This document shows positions 7,556-15,283 of a stretch of 64,000 nt of DNA, in pieces (position 1 is the first letter of the stretch; the number at the start of each line of letters is the position of its first letter). The position numbers and the translations under genes are program-made. The stretch is from assembly GCF_900636765.1 (NCBI RefSeq), contig NZ_LR134313.1, positions 1,426,001-1,490,000 of the forward strand, given 5' to 3'. Source of the DNA: Neisseria canis (lineage in GTDB: Bacteria; Pseudomonadota; Gammaproteobacteria; Burkholderiales; Neisseriaceae). Below the pieces are notes generated by a model. It was not told the origin of the DNA. It did not search any database and saw only the letters and a list, made by a program, of their open reading frames with translations.

Positions 7556-8749
7556 TTAATTTTTCAGGTAAACGATTTTGCCTGTTTCAGTGATATTGAA
7601 TTTGTTTTGGCTGATTAAAACTTGAATCAGTTTTTCTATTTGGGCATCTTTCAATTTCAATGTTGATTTAAATGAATTTCCCAAAGCTTTTTTACTGGCC
7701 GGTTTGTTTTTGGTGCATTTTGTAAAAAACTGATTAACTTTTTGCATAATGCTTACATCTTCTTCCGCATTGATAATAATGGGTTGTGCCAATTGCTTTG
7801 GTTTAGGCATTGCAGTAGAGGCGGGAAAAGGAGCATATTCGATTTTTTGGTCGGTTTGCTTTAAGATATTCTGTTTTTTCAAATAGCAAACCAATTGGCT
7901 GATATCGTTATCGCCCAAGTCATGATAACAGGCGGCAGCTTTGGAGCGGATCACATTTTCCAATCCGGTTAATGTCTTGGCTTTTGAGGATTTAACTTGA
8001 GTTATTAATATCTCTAATAGCTCTTCAGAACTTATAAAATGATAGGAGAGCAAACCGTTAAGAGGATCAGCTTTCAACATCCCTTTGGTTGATAGCTTGT
8101 TCACAATAGATTCGGCAATATTTTTTCTGATTTCGATATCGAATTCTTCCAACTCGTCTTTTAAAACCAATTTATGAATGATGGAAATAAGATTGTTGCG
8201 GCCTTTAAGTTGGAAACGGTCATTTTCCATTAATGCCTGCGCTACTTTGCGTGAGCATGTATTGATAAATTGCGTGTCTTCGTATTTGTTCGGAATGCTT
8301 TCCGGTGCACATTGTGTCGGTAAAGATTCAATTGGTATTGTGGCCGACAATAATTGGGCAGATAAGGAATGGTTGACTTTGTTGACTTCATCTAAATTTT
8401 CCAGCCTAACGATACCACTGCAAAGCTGATTGTCTTTCAAATGTTCAACTAAAACATCAAAGCCACCATCGCGGGACAGTATGCAAATGACGGCGTTTTT
8501 GTCGGTTTCAGTAATCTTGCCTAAATAATAAGCAAGATAAAAATCCAATGCGTTTTTTCCGGTTTTGGCTACTTTGACGAAATGCACATTTTTACCAAAT
8601 CGGCATAATGCTTCGCATAATTCAACAGATAATGTTTTTTGTTGTAATTTACCTAAAAAGAGCCAGATATGGCAGTTTTCGTTTTCGAGTGAATAAAGCT
8701 GGCCCGGTTCAGGTTGTACATTTTCAAAATCGATTAAAACATGCTTCAT
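7556..8749 (-). CDS. PIN/NYN-like domain protein with C-terminal winged-helix-like repeats
   Basis: 397 residues. The first 115 residues look like a PIN-like (NYN/LabA-type) nuclease fold: MKHVLIDFENVQ with Asp7, ALDFYLAYYLG with Asp69, and LSRDGGFD with Asp94 and Asp98, a plausible metal-binding acidic set. The rest holds about three helix-rich modules of 60-80 residues, each ending in a short strand pair (LSTKGMLKADPLNGLLSYHF; LKKQNILKQTDQKIEYAP; LISQNKFNITETGKIVYLKN), resembling winged-helix nucleic-acid binding units. The gene is clearly more AT-rich than its neighbours and contains no uptake sequence, so it is probably acquired. The function is inferred to be RNA cleavage or binding; a role in defence or regulation is open. 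Confidence 0.7.
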   Translation of the reverse strand: MKHVLIDFENVQPEPGQLYSLENENCHIWLFLGKLQQKTLSVELCEALCRFGKNVHFVKVAKTGKNALDFYLAYYLGKITETDKNAVICILSRDGGFDVLVEHLKDNQLCSGIVRLENLDEVNKVNHSLSAQLLSATIPIESLPTQCAPESIPNKYEDTQFINTCSRKVAQALMENDRFQLKGRNNLISIIHKLVLKDELEEFDIEIRKNIAESIVNKLSTKGMLKADPLNGLLSYHFISSEELLEILITQVKSSKAKTLTGLENVIRSKAAACYHDLGDNDISQLVCYLKKQNILKQTDQKIEYAPFPASTAMPKPKQLAQPIIINAEEDVSIMQKVNQFFTKCTKNKPASKKALGNSFKSTLKLKDAQIEKLIQVLISQNKFNITETGKIVYLKN

Positions 8750-8890
8750 TTTTCTTTTCCCCCAAAGTTATTATTGAAGCTGAATGATAATAACAAAACA
8801 TAGTAATAGTAATTTTTGTTATTTGTTTTCTCAAGCCCTATGTTATAGCTGAGGGGAAAAGTTGCCTGTTATGTGTCTTTATAAAAACAG

Positions 8891-10246
8891 TTAAGAATAA
8901 TCAAACAAATCCGGCTGCTTATGCTCGCTGGTAACGCGCACGTCGGTTTCGCCGTCGGCAAACATAATGTGCAGTTTTTGACCCTGCTTCAAAGCATGGG
9001 CGCTGCGGATAACCTGCCCGCGGCTGTTTTTAACCACGCTGAAGCCGCGTTCCAAAATGTGCTGCGGCGACACGGCTTCGAGCAGGGCGGCCTGTTTTTC
9101 AAGACGCTGGCGGTACAGCGCAAACAAAGACAAACGGCTTTGCTGTAAGGCCGTCTGAAAACGTGCCACGTCGCGTTGTGCCGCAGATATATCGGGGCGC
9201 AGATGAATCATGCTTTGTTGCCGGCGGGCAAGCTGCTGGACGTTGAAACGGTGGTTGTTGTGCATGGAAAAGCGCAGCGACTGTTGCAAGGCGGCAAGTT
9301 GGTTGCGTTGTTCGTTCAGCTTTTGCTGCGGATGGCGGATTTGGCGGGCGAACCAATCGACGCGCTGGCTGGCATCGTAATAACGCTGTTCCAATGCCGT
9401 TTTCAGACGGCCTTGTGCCTGCGCGAGCTTGTGCAGCGATTCCAAGCGGTTGGGGCTGACCAGTTCCGCTGCACCCGTGGGTGTAGGCGCGCGTACGTCG
9501 GCGACAAAATCCGCCAGCGTGAAATCGGTTTCATGCCCCACGCCGCTGACTACGGGGATTTCGCACGCTTCAATCGCCCGCACCACAGGCTCTTCGTTAA
9601 ACGCCCACAAATCTTCGATGCTGCCCCCACCGCGGCACACAATTAACACATCGGCTTCGGCACGCGCAGAGGCCGCTTGAATCGCTTGGGCGATCTGCAA
9701 GTCGCTGCCCGCGCCTTGTACGGCGGTCGGATACACAATCACGGGTATTTCCGGTGCGCGGCGTTTTAGTGTGCTGACCACGTCGCGCAAGGCTGCTGCG
9801 GCAAGGCTGGTAACGATGCCGATGGTGCGCGGGTGGGCGGGCAGCGGTTTTTTGCGTTCGGCAGCAAACACGCCCTCGGCCTGCAATTGGGCTTTCAGCT
9901 TTTCGTAGGCTTCGTAAAGCTGCCCCAAACCTTTCAGGCGCACTTCGTTCACGGTGATTTGAAATTCGCCGCGCGCTTCGTAAATGCTGATTTTGCCGGT
10001 CAGCTCGATGTGGTCGCCTTCTTTCAGCGGTGCAGCCAGTTTGGCCGCCGTGCCTTTAAACATGGCGCAGCGCACTTGGGCGCGGCTGTCTTTGAGCGAA
10101 AAATAGTAATGCCCGCTGGCGGCGCGGGTAAGGTTGGACACTTCGCCCGCCACCCACAGCCCGAACAGGTTGTCTTCCAGCAGGCTTCTGGCTAAGGCGT
10201 TGAGTTCGGAAACGGAAATGGCGGCGGGGGCGAAGAGTTCGGACAT
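8891..10246 (-). CDS. xseA: Exodeoxyribonuclease VII large subunit
   Basis: Large subunit of the single-strand exonuclease that trims DNA in both directions, working with several XseB copies. 451 residues. The N-terminal OB fold is visible in LWVAGEVSNLTRAASGHYYFSLKD, followed by the catalytic core with GIVTSLAAAALRDVVSTLKRR, VCRGGGSIEDLWAFN and VSGVGHETDFTLADFVADVRAPTPTGAAE, then a long coiled-coil region and a C-terminal beta piece (ILERGFSVVKN). It has no good Shine-Dalgarno site. The coding sequence carries two complete AGGCCGTCTGAA uptake sequences (9148-9159, 9402-9413), a dialect unlike the rest of the window, which suggests recombination with another Neisseria. Confidence 0.96.
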   Translation of the reverse strand: MSELFAPAAISVSELNALARSLLEDNLFGLWVAGEVSNLTRAASGHYYFSLKDSRAQVRCAMFKGTAAKLAAPLKEGDHIELTGKISIYEARGEFQITVNEVRLKGLGQLYEAYEKLKAQLQAEGVFAAERKKPLPAHPRTIGIVTSLAAAALRDVVSTLKRRAPEIPVIVYPTAVQGAGSDLQIAQAIQAASARAEADVLIVCRGGGSIEDLWAFNEEPVVRAIEACEIPVVSGVGHETDFTLADFVADVRAPTPTGAAELVSPNRLESLHKLAQAQGRLKTALEQRYYDASQRVDWFARQIRHPQQKLNEQRNQLAALQQSLRFSMHNNHRFNVQQLARRQQSMIHLRPDISAAQRDVARFQTALQQSRLSLFALYRQRLEKQAALLEAVSPQHILERGFSVVKNSRGQVIRSAHALKQGQKLHIMFADGETDVRVTSEHKQPDLFDYS

Positions 10247-10347
10247 GGTAGGAAAACCGGTTAAAAAAGCGGATTATAAAGGGATGTCGGCGAATAAAGA
10301 ATGAAGTGTATTAGGGCTGTGTCGTTTGAATGATTTTGAAACAGCCT

Positions 10348-10385
10348 TGAATGCCTGTCTGAATCTTTTTCAGACAGGCATTCAA
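10348..10385. terminator. Inverted uptake-sequence pair
   Basis: TTGAATGCCTGTCTGAA and its complement form a long perfect stem between rluB and xseA; the likely terminator of rluB. It is the only resident-dialect pair inside the 9.1-14.1 kb tract. Confidence 0.65.
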
Positions 10386-10397
10386 GATTTCAGCATA

Positions 10398-11417
10398 TCA
10401 ACGGCGGCGCTTGCTGCCGGGCAGGCGCATATCTGCCCATTTCATCACGCCGGCCACTTCGGCCGGATTCAGCTCGTAAAACTGGCCGCGTTTCAAGCGG
10501 TTCGGCAAACCGATGGGGCCGAAGCCTACGCGCACGAGACGGCTCACGGTTAAGCCGAAATGCTCGAAAATGCGGCGCACTTCGCGGTTGCGGCCTTCTT
10601 TAATAATCACGTTGTACCACTTGTTTGCCCCTTCGCCGCCTTGCTCGTAGATGCGTTCAACTTTGGCCAAGCCGTCTTCCAGCATCACGCCTTCTTCGGT
10701 AAGCGTTTTCATTTGTTCGGTGTCCAGCCCGCCCAACACGCGCACGGCGTATTCGCGCTCGACTTCAAAGCTGGGGTGGGCGAAGCGGTTGACCAGTTCG
10801 CCCGATGTGGTAAGGATCAACAGGCCGCTGGTGTTGATGTCCAAACGGCCGATGGCCACCCAACGGCTGCTGGCGGCTTGGGGCAGGCGGTCGAAAATGC
10901 TCACGCGGCCTTGCGGGTCGTCGCGCGAGACGATTTCGCCTTCTTGCTTGTAATAGAGAATAATGCGCGGCAGGCGGTCGGGCCATTTGAGCTTGATTAC
11001 GTTGCCTTTCACGGTAACTTGGTCGTCGGGCGAAACTTTGTCGCCAAGCTGGGCGGTTTTGCCGTTAACGGTAACCAAGCCCTGCGTAATCCAGTCTTCC
11101 ATTTCACGGCGCGAACCCACGCCCGATGCGGCAAGGGCTTTTTGCAGGCGCACCGGCTCGAAGCTGTCTAAATCGACCCGTTTTTCTTTCAAATCGCGGG
11201 CGCGTTCCATGATTTTTTGATTGGGATTGCGCACCACCAGTTTTTTGGCGCGGGAAGCCTGCGTTTTCGGCGCAGAGGGTTTGCCTGCGGCTTCTTTTAC
11301 GCCTGTTTTATTCTTAAGGCCGTCTGAAAACTTGCCTGTGTTTTTGCGGGCAGCCTTTTTCTTGGCCGGTGCGCCGTCGCGCAATTCACGTTTGCTTGAG
11401 ATTTTTTTGGTGTTCAC
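10398..11417 (-). CDS. rluB: 23S rRNA pseudouridine(2605) synthase
   Basis: Isomerises a uridine in 23S rRNA to pseudouridine. 339 residues: a basic low-complexity N-terminal extension of about 80 residues, an S4 RNA-binding domain (VRLQKALAASGVGSRREMEDWI...VTVNGKTAQLGDKV), then the RsuA-type catalytic domain with Asp in GRLDINTSGLLILT and the EGRNREVRRIFEHFGLTVSRLVRVGFG block. The C-terminus is basic (PGSKRRR). Within the extension the peptide FSDGLK is encoded by a complete AGGCCGTCTGAA uptake sequence (11317-11328), so that segment may have been shaped by the uptake signal. The family call is secure; RluB rather than RluE/RluF is judged from length and the S4 domain. Confidence 0.93.
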   Translation of the reverse strand: MNTKKISSKRELRDGAPAKKKAARKNTGKFSDGLKNKTGVKEAAGKPSAPKTQASRAKKLVVRNPNQKIMERARDLKEKRVDLDSFEPVRLQKALAASGVGSRREMEDWITQGLVTVNGKTAQLGDKVSPDDQVTVKGNVIKLKWPDRLPRIILYYKQEGEIVSRDDPQGRVSIFDRLPQAASSRWVAIGRLDINTSGLLILTTSGELVNRFAHPSFEVEREYAVRVLGGLDTEQMKTLTEEGVMLEDGLAKVERIYEQGGEGANKWYNVIIKEGRNREVRRIFEHFGLTVSRLVRVGFGPIGLPNRLKRGQFYELNPAEVAGVMKWADMRLPGSKRRR

Positions 11418-11534
11418 TAAAAGCTCCTAACGCATTTTCCTGAAAGGAAAACGGTTCTTCTGCGGCTTGTGCGGCAGGATGGGTTGTTAAAAAATAGATA
11501 AGATGGGTTTTCAGACGGCCTTTTGTAGGGTGGG

Positions 11535-11628
11535 GGCCGTCTGAAATTAATTCAACCGTAGGTCGGATACTTGTATCCGACAAACGATGGTATTCGGCGA
11601 TTTTGTCGGATTCGAGAATCCGACCTAC
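11535..11628. repeat. 94-bp direct repeat, copy 1 (with internal hairpins)
   Basis: Starts with GGCCGTCTGAAATTAATTCA and ends GAATCCGACCTAC. It contains GTAGGTCGGAT...ATCCGAC and GTCGGATTC...GAATCCGAC self-complementary parts. About 95 percent identical (5 differences) to copy 2 at 11749-11842. Each copy begins with an uptake-sequence word of the AG dialect, copy 1 lacking only its first base. Confidence 0.85.
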
Positions 11629-11648
11629 TGCTTCTTCTGCAAAAGTAT

Positions 11649-11725
11649 CGTCATACTCGGGCTTGACCCGAGTATCTTTTAGCTTACGAAGATGCGGGAT
11701 ACTCGGGTCAAGCCCGAGTATGACG
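11649..11725. repeat. Long inverted repeat (27-bp perfect arms)
   Basis: Perfect 27-bp arms beginning CGTCATACTCGGGC and ending GCCCGAGTATGACG. Each arm is itself palindromic (ACTCGGGcttgaCCCGAGT), so the element can form a cruciform or several hairpins. The same element, slightly diverged, lies at 27079-27156. It resembles REP/MITE-type repeats. Confidence 0.88.
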
Positions 11726-11748
11726 GGCATATCGTTTTCTTCGAATAA

Positions 11749-11842
11749 GGCCGTCTGAAATTAATTCAGCCGTAGGTCGGATACTTGTATCCGACAAGCA
11801 ATGGTATTTGGTGATTTTGTCGGATTCGAGAATCCGACCTAC
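11749..11842. repeat. 94-bp direct repeat, copy 2
   Basis: Second copy of the repeat at 11535-11628, preceded by a complete AGGCCGTCTGAA (11748-11759). It ends 3 bases before the scpB stop codon, so it abuts the coding region. Confidence 0.85.
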
Positions 11843-11845
11843 CCG

Positions 11846-12463
11846 TTAATTTAATACGGGCGGCTCGGAATGCGGCTCGGTTTGCCCGGCTTCTGTTTCT
11901 TCCTCTCCGCTTTCGGCAGGCTCGATTAAATCGGGCAATACCAGCTCGCCCAATTCGGTAAGCGGCGGCAGTTCTTCCAAACTTTCCAACTGCAAATCGC
12001 TTAAAAACACATTTGTTGTCGCCCATAAAGCAGGGCGGCCGATGGAATCGCGGTGGCCGATCACTTCAATCCAACCGCGGTCTTGCAGCGTCTGCATCAC
12101 GTTTTGCGATACCGCCACGCCGCGTATGCCTTCGATATCGCCGCGCGTAACCGGCTGCTGGTAGGCGATAATCGCCAGCGTTTCCATCACCGCACGCGAA
12201 TAGCGCGGCGCACGCTGCTCCTGCAAGCTGCCCAACCGCTCGAATGCGGCTTGGGCAATCTGAAAACGCCAGCCCTCATGGGTATGCACCAACTGCAAAG
12301 CGCGGTTTTGCCAGCGGGTTTTCAAGTTCGCCAGCACATCGATCAGCTTGTCGGGCGACAGCGGCGGCACACACAGCTCGCGCATGGTCTTTTCGCTGAG
12401 CGGTTCGGTTTGGGTAAGCAGCGCGGCTTCGATCAGCGCGTCGGGGGGGAGTTTGTCGGTCAT
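11846..12463 (-). CDS. scpB: Segregation and condensation protein B
   Basis: Subunit of the SMC-ScpAB condensin that organises and segregates the chromosome. 205 residues, with two winged-helix domains: PDALIEAALLTQTEPLSEKTMRELC...GWRFQIA and RYSRAVMETLAIIAYQQPVTRGDIEGIRGVAVSQNVMQTLQDRGWIEVIGHRDSIGRPALWATT. An acidic tail follows. Start 12463 is chosen over 12559 because the extra 32 codons run through an uptake sequence (12483-12494) and do not look like ScpB. Its usual partner scpA is not next to it; a GIY-YIG gene lies upstream instead. Confidence 0.93.
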   Translation of the reverse strand: MTDKLPPDALIEAALLTQTEPLSEKTMRELCVPPLSPDKLIDVLANLKTRWQNRALQLVHTHEGWRFQIAQAAFERLGSLQEQRAPRYSRAVMETLAIIAYQQPVTRGDIEGIRGVAVSQNVMQTLQDRGWIEVIGHRDSIGRPALWATTNVFLSDLQLESLEELPPLTELGELVLPDLIEPAESGEEETEAGQTEPHSEPPVLN

Positions 12464-12536
12464 GGTGCGGTGTATGGTAGTTTTCAGACGGCCTGATATA
12501 GCGTTAAAAGTATGGTTTAGTGTGGTTGGTTTAGGC

Positions 12537-13502
12537 TTATTTTTTACGATAGGTTTCATCTAAAGTTAAACCACGTTCCGTACGCCAATATTGCCAACCG
12601 TTACGATTGTTGCCCAGCACCAATGCTGCGGCCATACTCGGGCTGGCGCATAATTGTGCCGACTGCAAAACATAATAATCGGGATCTTTACTGTCTGCCA
12701 AAAAGTTACTTGCGAGCCATTGTTGGTAAACTTCTTTCCAGCCGGGAGGAAATGTTTCAGAAATCTTTCGATAAATCATCGTGCCTTCAAGCAACAAAAT
12801 TTGCTTTGTTTCTACATTAAACAGACCCTTCCCGCGTAAGATTTTATCTCTACTTCGGCAGAATACCGTAACAGTCCTGTCTGTCCATGTATTAGGGATT
12901 GAATATTCGTTTATATTGTCTTTAGACGGTTTCTCTTGCACAGGCGAAATTTCAAGTTGGGCTGTTGCTTTAAGTAGTGCCTCTACTTCACTGCTATACT
13001 CTTGTTTTTCAGTAAAAAAATCCTGATTCAATACCGCCAGTAATGTGTCGATTTCATCAAAAATATTTTCGCAGTCTGAACGAATGGAATCATGTAAATG
13101 ACGGTGGGTGTTACCGACCGTACCATTTTCTAACGAAAATCTGCCTGCGGCTTGAGCATGTTCGATAGCCGTTTTTTCCAAGCAATATAAATGATCGAGG
13201 GTTCGAAAATCATTGTTTAATATGACAATAAAAGCACGCTGCCAAAACTCTTTAGTTTTGTCATGTTGTTTAATACGGGTACTTAAATCCATCGTTTGAC
13301 CGACATAAAGCTGATTACCTCCAACTAGAAAATAAATACCCATATCCCCCGCTTCTTTCATCTCGTAAAAAAGATGTAAGTCGGTACGAGGGATTTCAAT
13401 CAGGCGAATATTACTGTTACTGGTGCGTTCAACTTTACGGATTCCGCACGGGTTTCCTGAAGGCAGAAAAATCCTAATGGTTTGGGAACGTGGTTTAGAC
13501 AT
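12537..13502 (-). CDS. GIY-YIG nuclease family protein with C-terminal DUF4357-like domain
   Basis: 321 residues. A GIY-YIG-type core begins near residue 55 (GIYFLVGGNQLYVGQTMDLSTRIKQH); the second signature half reads LYVGQT and a Glu-containing helix (CLEKTAIEHA) follows. The C-terminal 40 residues (CASPSMAAALVLGNNRNGWQYWRTERGLTL) fit the DUF4357 domain that often accompanies GIY-YIG in accessory genes. The gene is more AT-rich than its neighbours and sits between scpB and a lipoprotein gene in a mosaic tract, so it is likely acquired. Substrate unknown; a stand-alone nuclease with a possible defence or repair role is an inference. Confidence 0.8.
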   Translation of the reverse strand: MSKPRSQTIRIFLPSGNPCGIRKVERTSNSNIRLIEIPRTDLHLFYEMKEAGDMGIYFLVGGNQLYVGQTMDLSTRIKQHDKTKEFWQRAFIVILNNDFRTLDHLYCLEKTAIEHAQAAGRFSLENGTVGNTHRHLHDSIRSDCENIFDEIDTLLAVLNQDFFTEKQEYSSEVEALLKATAQLEISPVQEKPSKDNINEYSIPNTWTDRTVTVFCRSRDKILRGKGLFNVETKQILLLEGTMIYRKISETFPPGWKEVYQQWLASNFLADSKDPDYYVLQSAQLCASPSMAAALVLGNNRNGWQYWRTERGLTLDETYRKK

Positions 13503-13550
13503 GATAGGCAGTTTAATATTTTCGTCAAATAAACAGATTATTTTTCAGAC

Positions 13551-13562
13551 AGGCCGTCTGAA
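13551..13562 (+). other. AG-dialect uptake sequence fused to a partial resident-dialect copy
   Basis: AGGCCGTCTGAA preceded directly by TTTTTCAGACAGG, so half of a resident-dialect copy and a full AG-dialect copy share bases and form one hairpin downstream of the lipoprotein gene. Confidence 0.7.
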
Positions 13563-13578
13563 AGCTGAAATAAAATAA

Positions 13579-13920
13579 TTAGTCTTTCTCCTGCAATACC
13601 TTAAACCCGCGTTTTTCAGCTTTACTTCTGTCTTTTGCATCAATCGTGTAAACATTGACGCTGCCGGTTACGCCGACGCATACGGCGGGAAACATCACGC
13701 CTGTCAATACGTGTTTGCCTGCGGCATATATGCGGATGCCTTGCAGTTCGTCTGCCATTTTTTCAGGGCTTATGCCTCTGACTGCGTAGCATTGTTGCGA
13801 TCCGTCGTGTTTATAGACTTGGATATATCGGCTGTTTGCTCCGTCGGCATGGTTGGGGTGGGCGCAGGCGGTCAGCGATAAAATGCCGGTCAATAAGGCG
13901 GTGAGGGAAATGGTTTTCAT
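13579..13920 (-). CDS. Small lipoprotein, unknown function
   Basis: 113 residues from the ATG at 13920, which has an AAGGAG site upstream; a longer reading from 14010 would run through an intergenic repeat. Signal peptide with a lipobox: MKTISLTALLTGILSLTAC, with Cys as the lipidated residue. The mature part has two further Cys (QQCYAVRG and FPAVCVG) that could form a disulphide. I recognise no family. It probably sits in the outer membrane facing the periplasm. Confidence 0.75.
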   Translation of the reverse strand: MKTISLTALLTGILSLTACAHPNHADGANSRYIQVYKHDGSQQCYAVRGISPEKMADELQGIRIYAAGKHVLTGVMFPAVCVGVTGSVNVYTIDAKDRSKAEKRGFKVLQEKD

Positions 13921-13960
13921 AAGGCACTCCTTCGGTAAGTCGGATTGCGGTCGGGCTGTG

Positions 13961-14048
13961 TAGGGCGGGTATCCTTGCCCGCCGTCGGTTTCCATTTTAA
14001 TGCAAGGCAAACATTGATCGGAAGCGGCGGGCAGGGATGCCCGCCCTA
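13961..14048. repeat. Inverted repeat (TAGGGCGGG... type)
   Basis: About 24-bp arms with two mismatches, TAGGGCGGGTATCCTTGCCC at the left and its near complement at the right, separated by about 40 bases. It lies in the leader of the lipoprotein gene. REP-like element. Confidence 0.75.
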
Positions 14049-14053
14049 CTGTT

Positions 14054-14998
14054 TCAATCTTTTTCAGACGGCCTTTGTCCTTTACGCTCCGCTTTTCTGG
14101 CTTCGCGGGCGGCTTTCAATTCGGCTTCTTTCTGTTTGGCTGTTTTGAGCCATGCTTCCCATTGGTTCGGCGTTTCGAGTGTGATTCTGCCTATGTGGCC
14201 GTCGCGGAAATCGGTAAGGATGTTTTCGGCGGCTTTTTGGTAGTTGATGCGTCCGCCGCTTAATACGGCTCCGCGTTTTTTGGCGATCCATTCGAGCCAT
14301 TCGGTGTCGTTCCAATGGCTGCTGGGGTCTTTGTCGGCTTGGTAACGTGCCTGCAACAGGGGCAGGTAGTGGCGGCGCAGGTAGTCGAGCAGTTCGAGGG
14401 CGACTTCTTCTTCGTCGAGTGCGTTGCGGCCTACGGCTCCGCTGGCGGCGAGGTTGTAGCCGCTTTCTTCTACGATGATTTTCGGCCACAACATGCCGGG
14501 GGTGTCGTAGAGCCAGAAGTCGTCGGCGAGAAACAGGCGCTGTTCGGCTTTGGTGATGCCGGGTTCGTTGCCGGTTTTGGCGGATTTTTTGCCGATCATG
14601 CCGTTTATCAGGGTGGATTTGCCGACGTTGGGGATGCCGCAGATGAGTACGCGCAGGGGTTTGTCGATGCCGCCGCGGTTGGGCATCATGTTGCGGCAGG
14701 CGCGGGTGATTTTGGCGGTGGCACCTTGCTCGGAAGAGTCGAGGGCGATGGCTTGGGTGTCGGGCTTGTTGTTGTAGTAATCGAGCCAAACGGCGGTGCG
14801 CTCGGGGTCGGCAAGGTCTTGTTTGTTGAGGATTTTGAGTTTGGGTTTGCCTTTGGAAAGCTGTGCTAGCAGGGGGTTTTCGCTGGAGGCAGGCAGGCGG
14901 GCATCGAGCATTTCGATCACCATATCAATGCTTTTGATGCGCTCGGCGATGGCTTTTTTCGCCTTGTTCATGTGTCCGGGAAACCATTGGATTGCCAT
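14054..14998 (-). CDS. rbgA: Ribosome biogenesis GTPase YlqF/RbgA
   Basis: Circularly permuted GTPase acting late in 50S assembly. 314 residues. The G motifs appear in permuted order: NKQD (G4) near residue 58, then GIPNVGKSTLING (G1), a G2-region Thr in TKAE and DTPGM (G3). The start MAIQWFPGHMNKAKKAI is the family N-terminus. The C-terminus is a basic, coiled extension. An AG-dialect uptake sequence (14063-14074) overlaps its last codons. Confidence 0.94.
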   Translation of the reverse strand: MAIQWFPGHMNKAKKAIAERIKSIDMVIEMLDARLPASSENPLLAQLSKGKPKLKILNKQDLADPERTAVWLDYYNNKPDTQAIALDSSEQGATAKITRACRNMMPNRGGIDKPLRVLICGIPNVGKSTLINGMIGKKSAKTGNEPGITKAEQRLFLADDFWLYDTPGMLWPKIIVEESGYNLAASGAVGRNALDEEEVALELLDYLRRHYLPLLQARYQADKDPSSHWNDTEWLEWIAKKRGAVLSGGRINYQKAAENILTDFRDGHIGRITLETPNQWEAWLKTAKQKEAELKAAREARKAERKGQRPSEKD

Positions 14999-15021
14999 TG
15001 TCTGAGTCTTTCTGCGGTGGG

Positions 15022-15058
15022 TTTCAGACAGGCATAGGGAAGGGATGCCTGTCTGAAA
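15022..15058. repeat. Inverted uptake-sequence pair
   Basis: TTCAGACAGGCAT and ATGCCTGTCTGAA around a 9-base spacer, just upstream of rbgA. Confidence 0.6.
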
Positions 15059-15172
15059 AATAGGGGAGATGGTTGTGAAATCGGTATGTGGTGTTTTGCT
15101 TGTTTGTTTGCGGTTAATCGGTTTAAAAGTATGGGGCTGTGGAAATGGTTTCTACCGCTCCGGTTTATGCAG

Positions 15173-15202
15173 TTCAGGCAGCCTGTTTGGGGGCTGCCTG
15201 AT
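15173..15202. repeat. Hairpin carrying a third uptake-sequence dialect (AGGCTGCCTGAA)
   Basis: TTCAGGCAGCCT is a full match to the complement of AGGCTGCCTGAA, described as the Simonsiella-type dialect. It faces a 10 of 12 match (GGGCTGCCTGAT), and together they form a hairpin with a 10-bp stem. Confidence 0.55.
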
Positions 15203-15241
15203 TGTGGATGCGGATTATAGCATATTGTTTTATTGTGGTCT

Positions 15242-15274
15242 TTCAGACAGGCATTGCGGGTATGCCTGTCTGAA
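15242..15274. terminator. Inverted uptake-sequence pair
   Basis: TTCAGACAGGCAT and ATGCCTGTCTGAA around a short spacer, immediately downstream of rapZ on the minus strand; a likely terminator of the ptsN-hprK-rapZ unit. Confidence 0.6.
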
Positions 15275-15283
15275 ATATACCTG

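Larger units (their letters stand above)
11418..11845. other. Repeat-filled intergenic region between rluB and scpB
   Basis: 428 bases without a credible gene. It holds a single AGGCCGTCTGAA-type uptake sequence (11510-11521), two copies of a 94-bp repeat and one long inverted repeat, listed separately. A frame running through it on the minus strand is a by-product of the repeats. Confidence 0.7.

Noticed and set aside
11386..11730. 114-residue minus-strand reading frame upstream of rluB
   Set aside because: It is made of the inverted repeat and the 94-bp repeat, overlaps the rluB start and lacks a ribosome site; the peptide is the translation of repeats.
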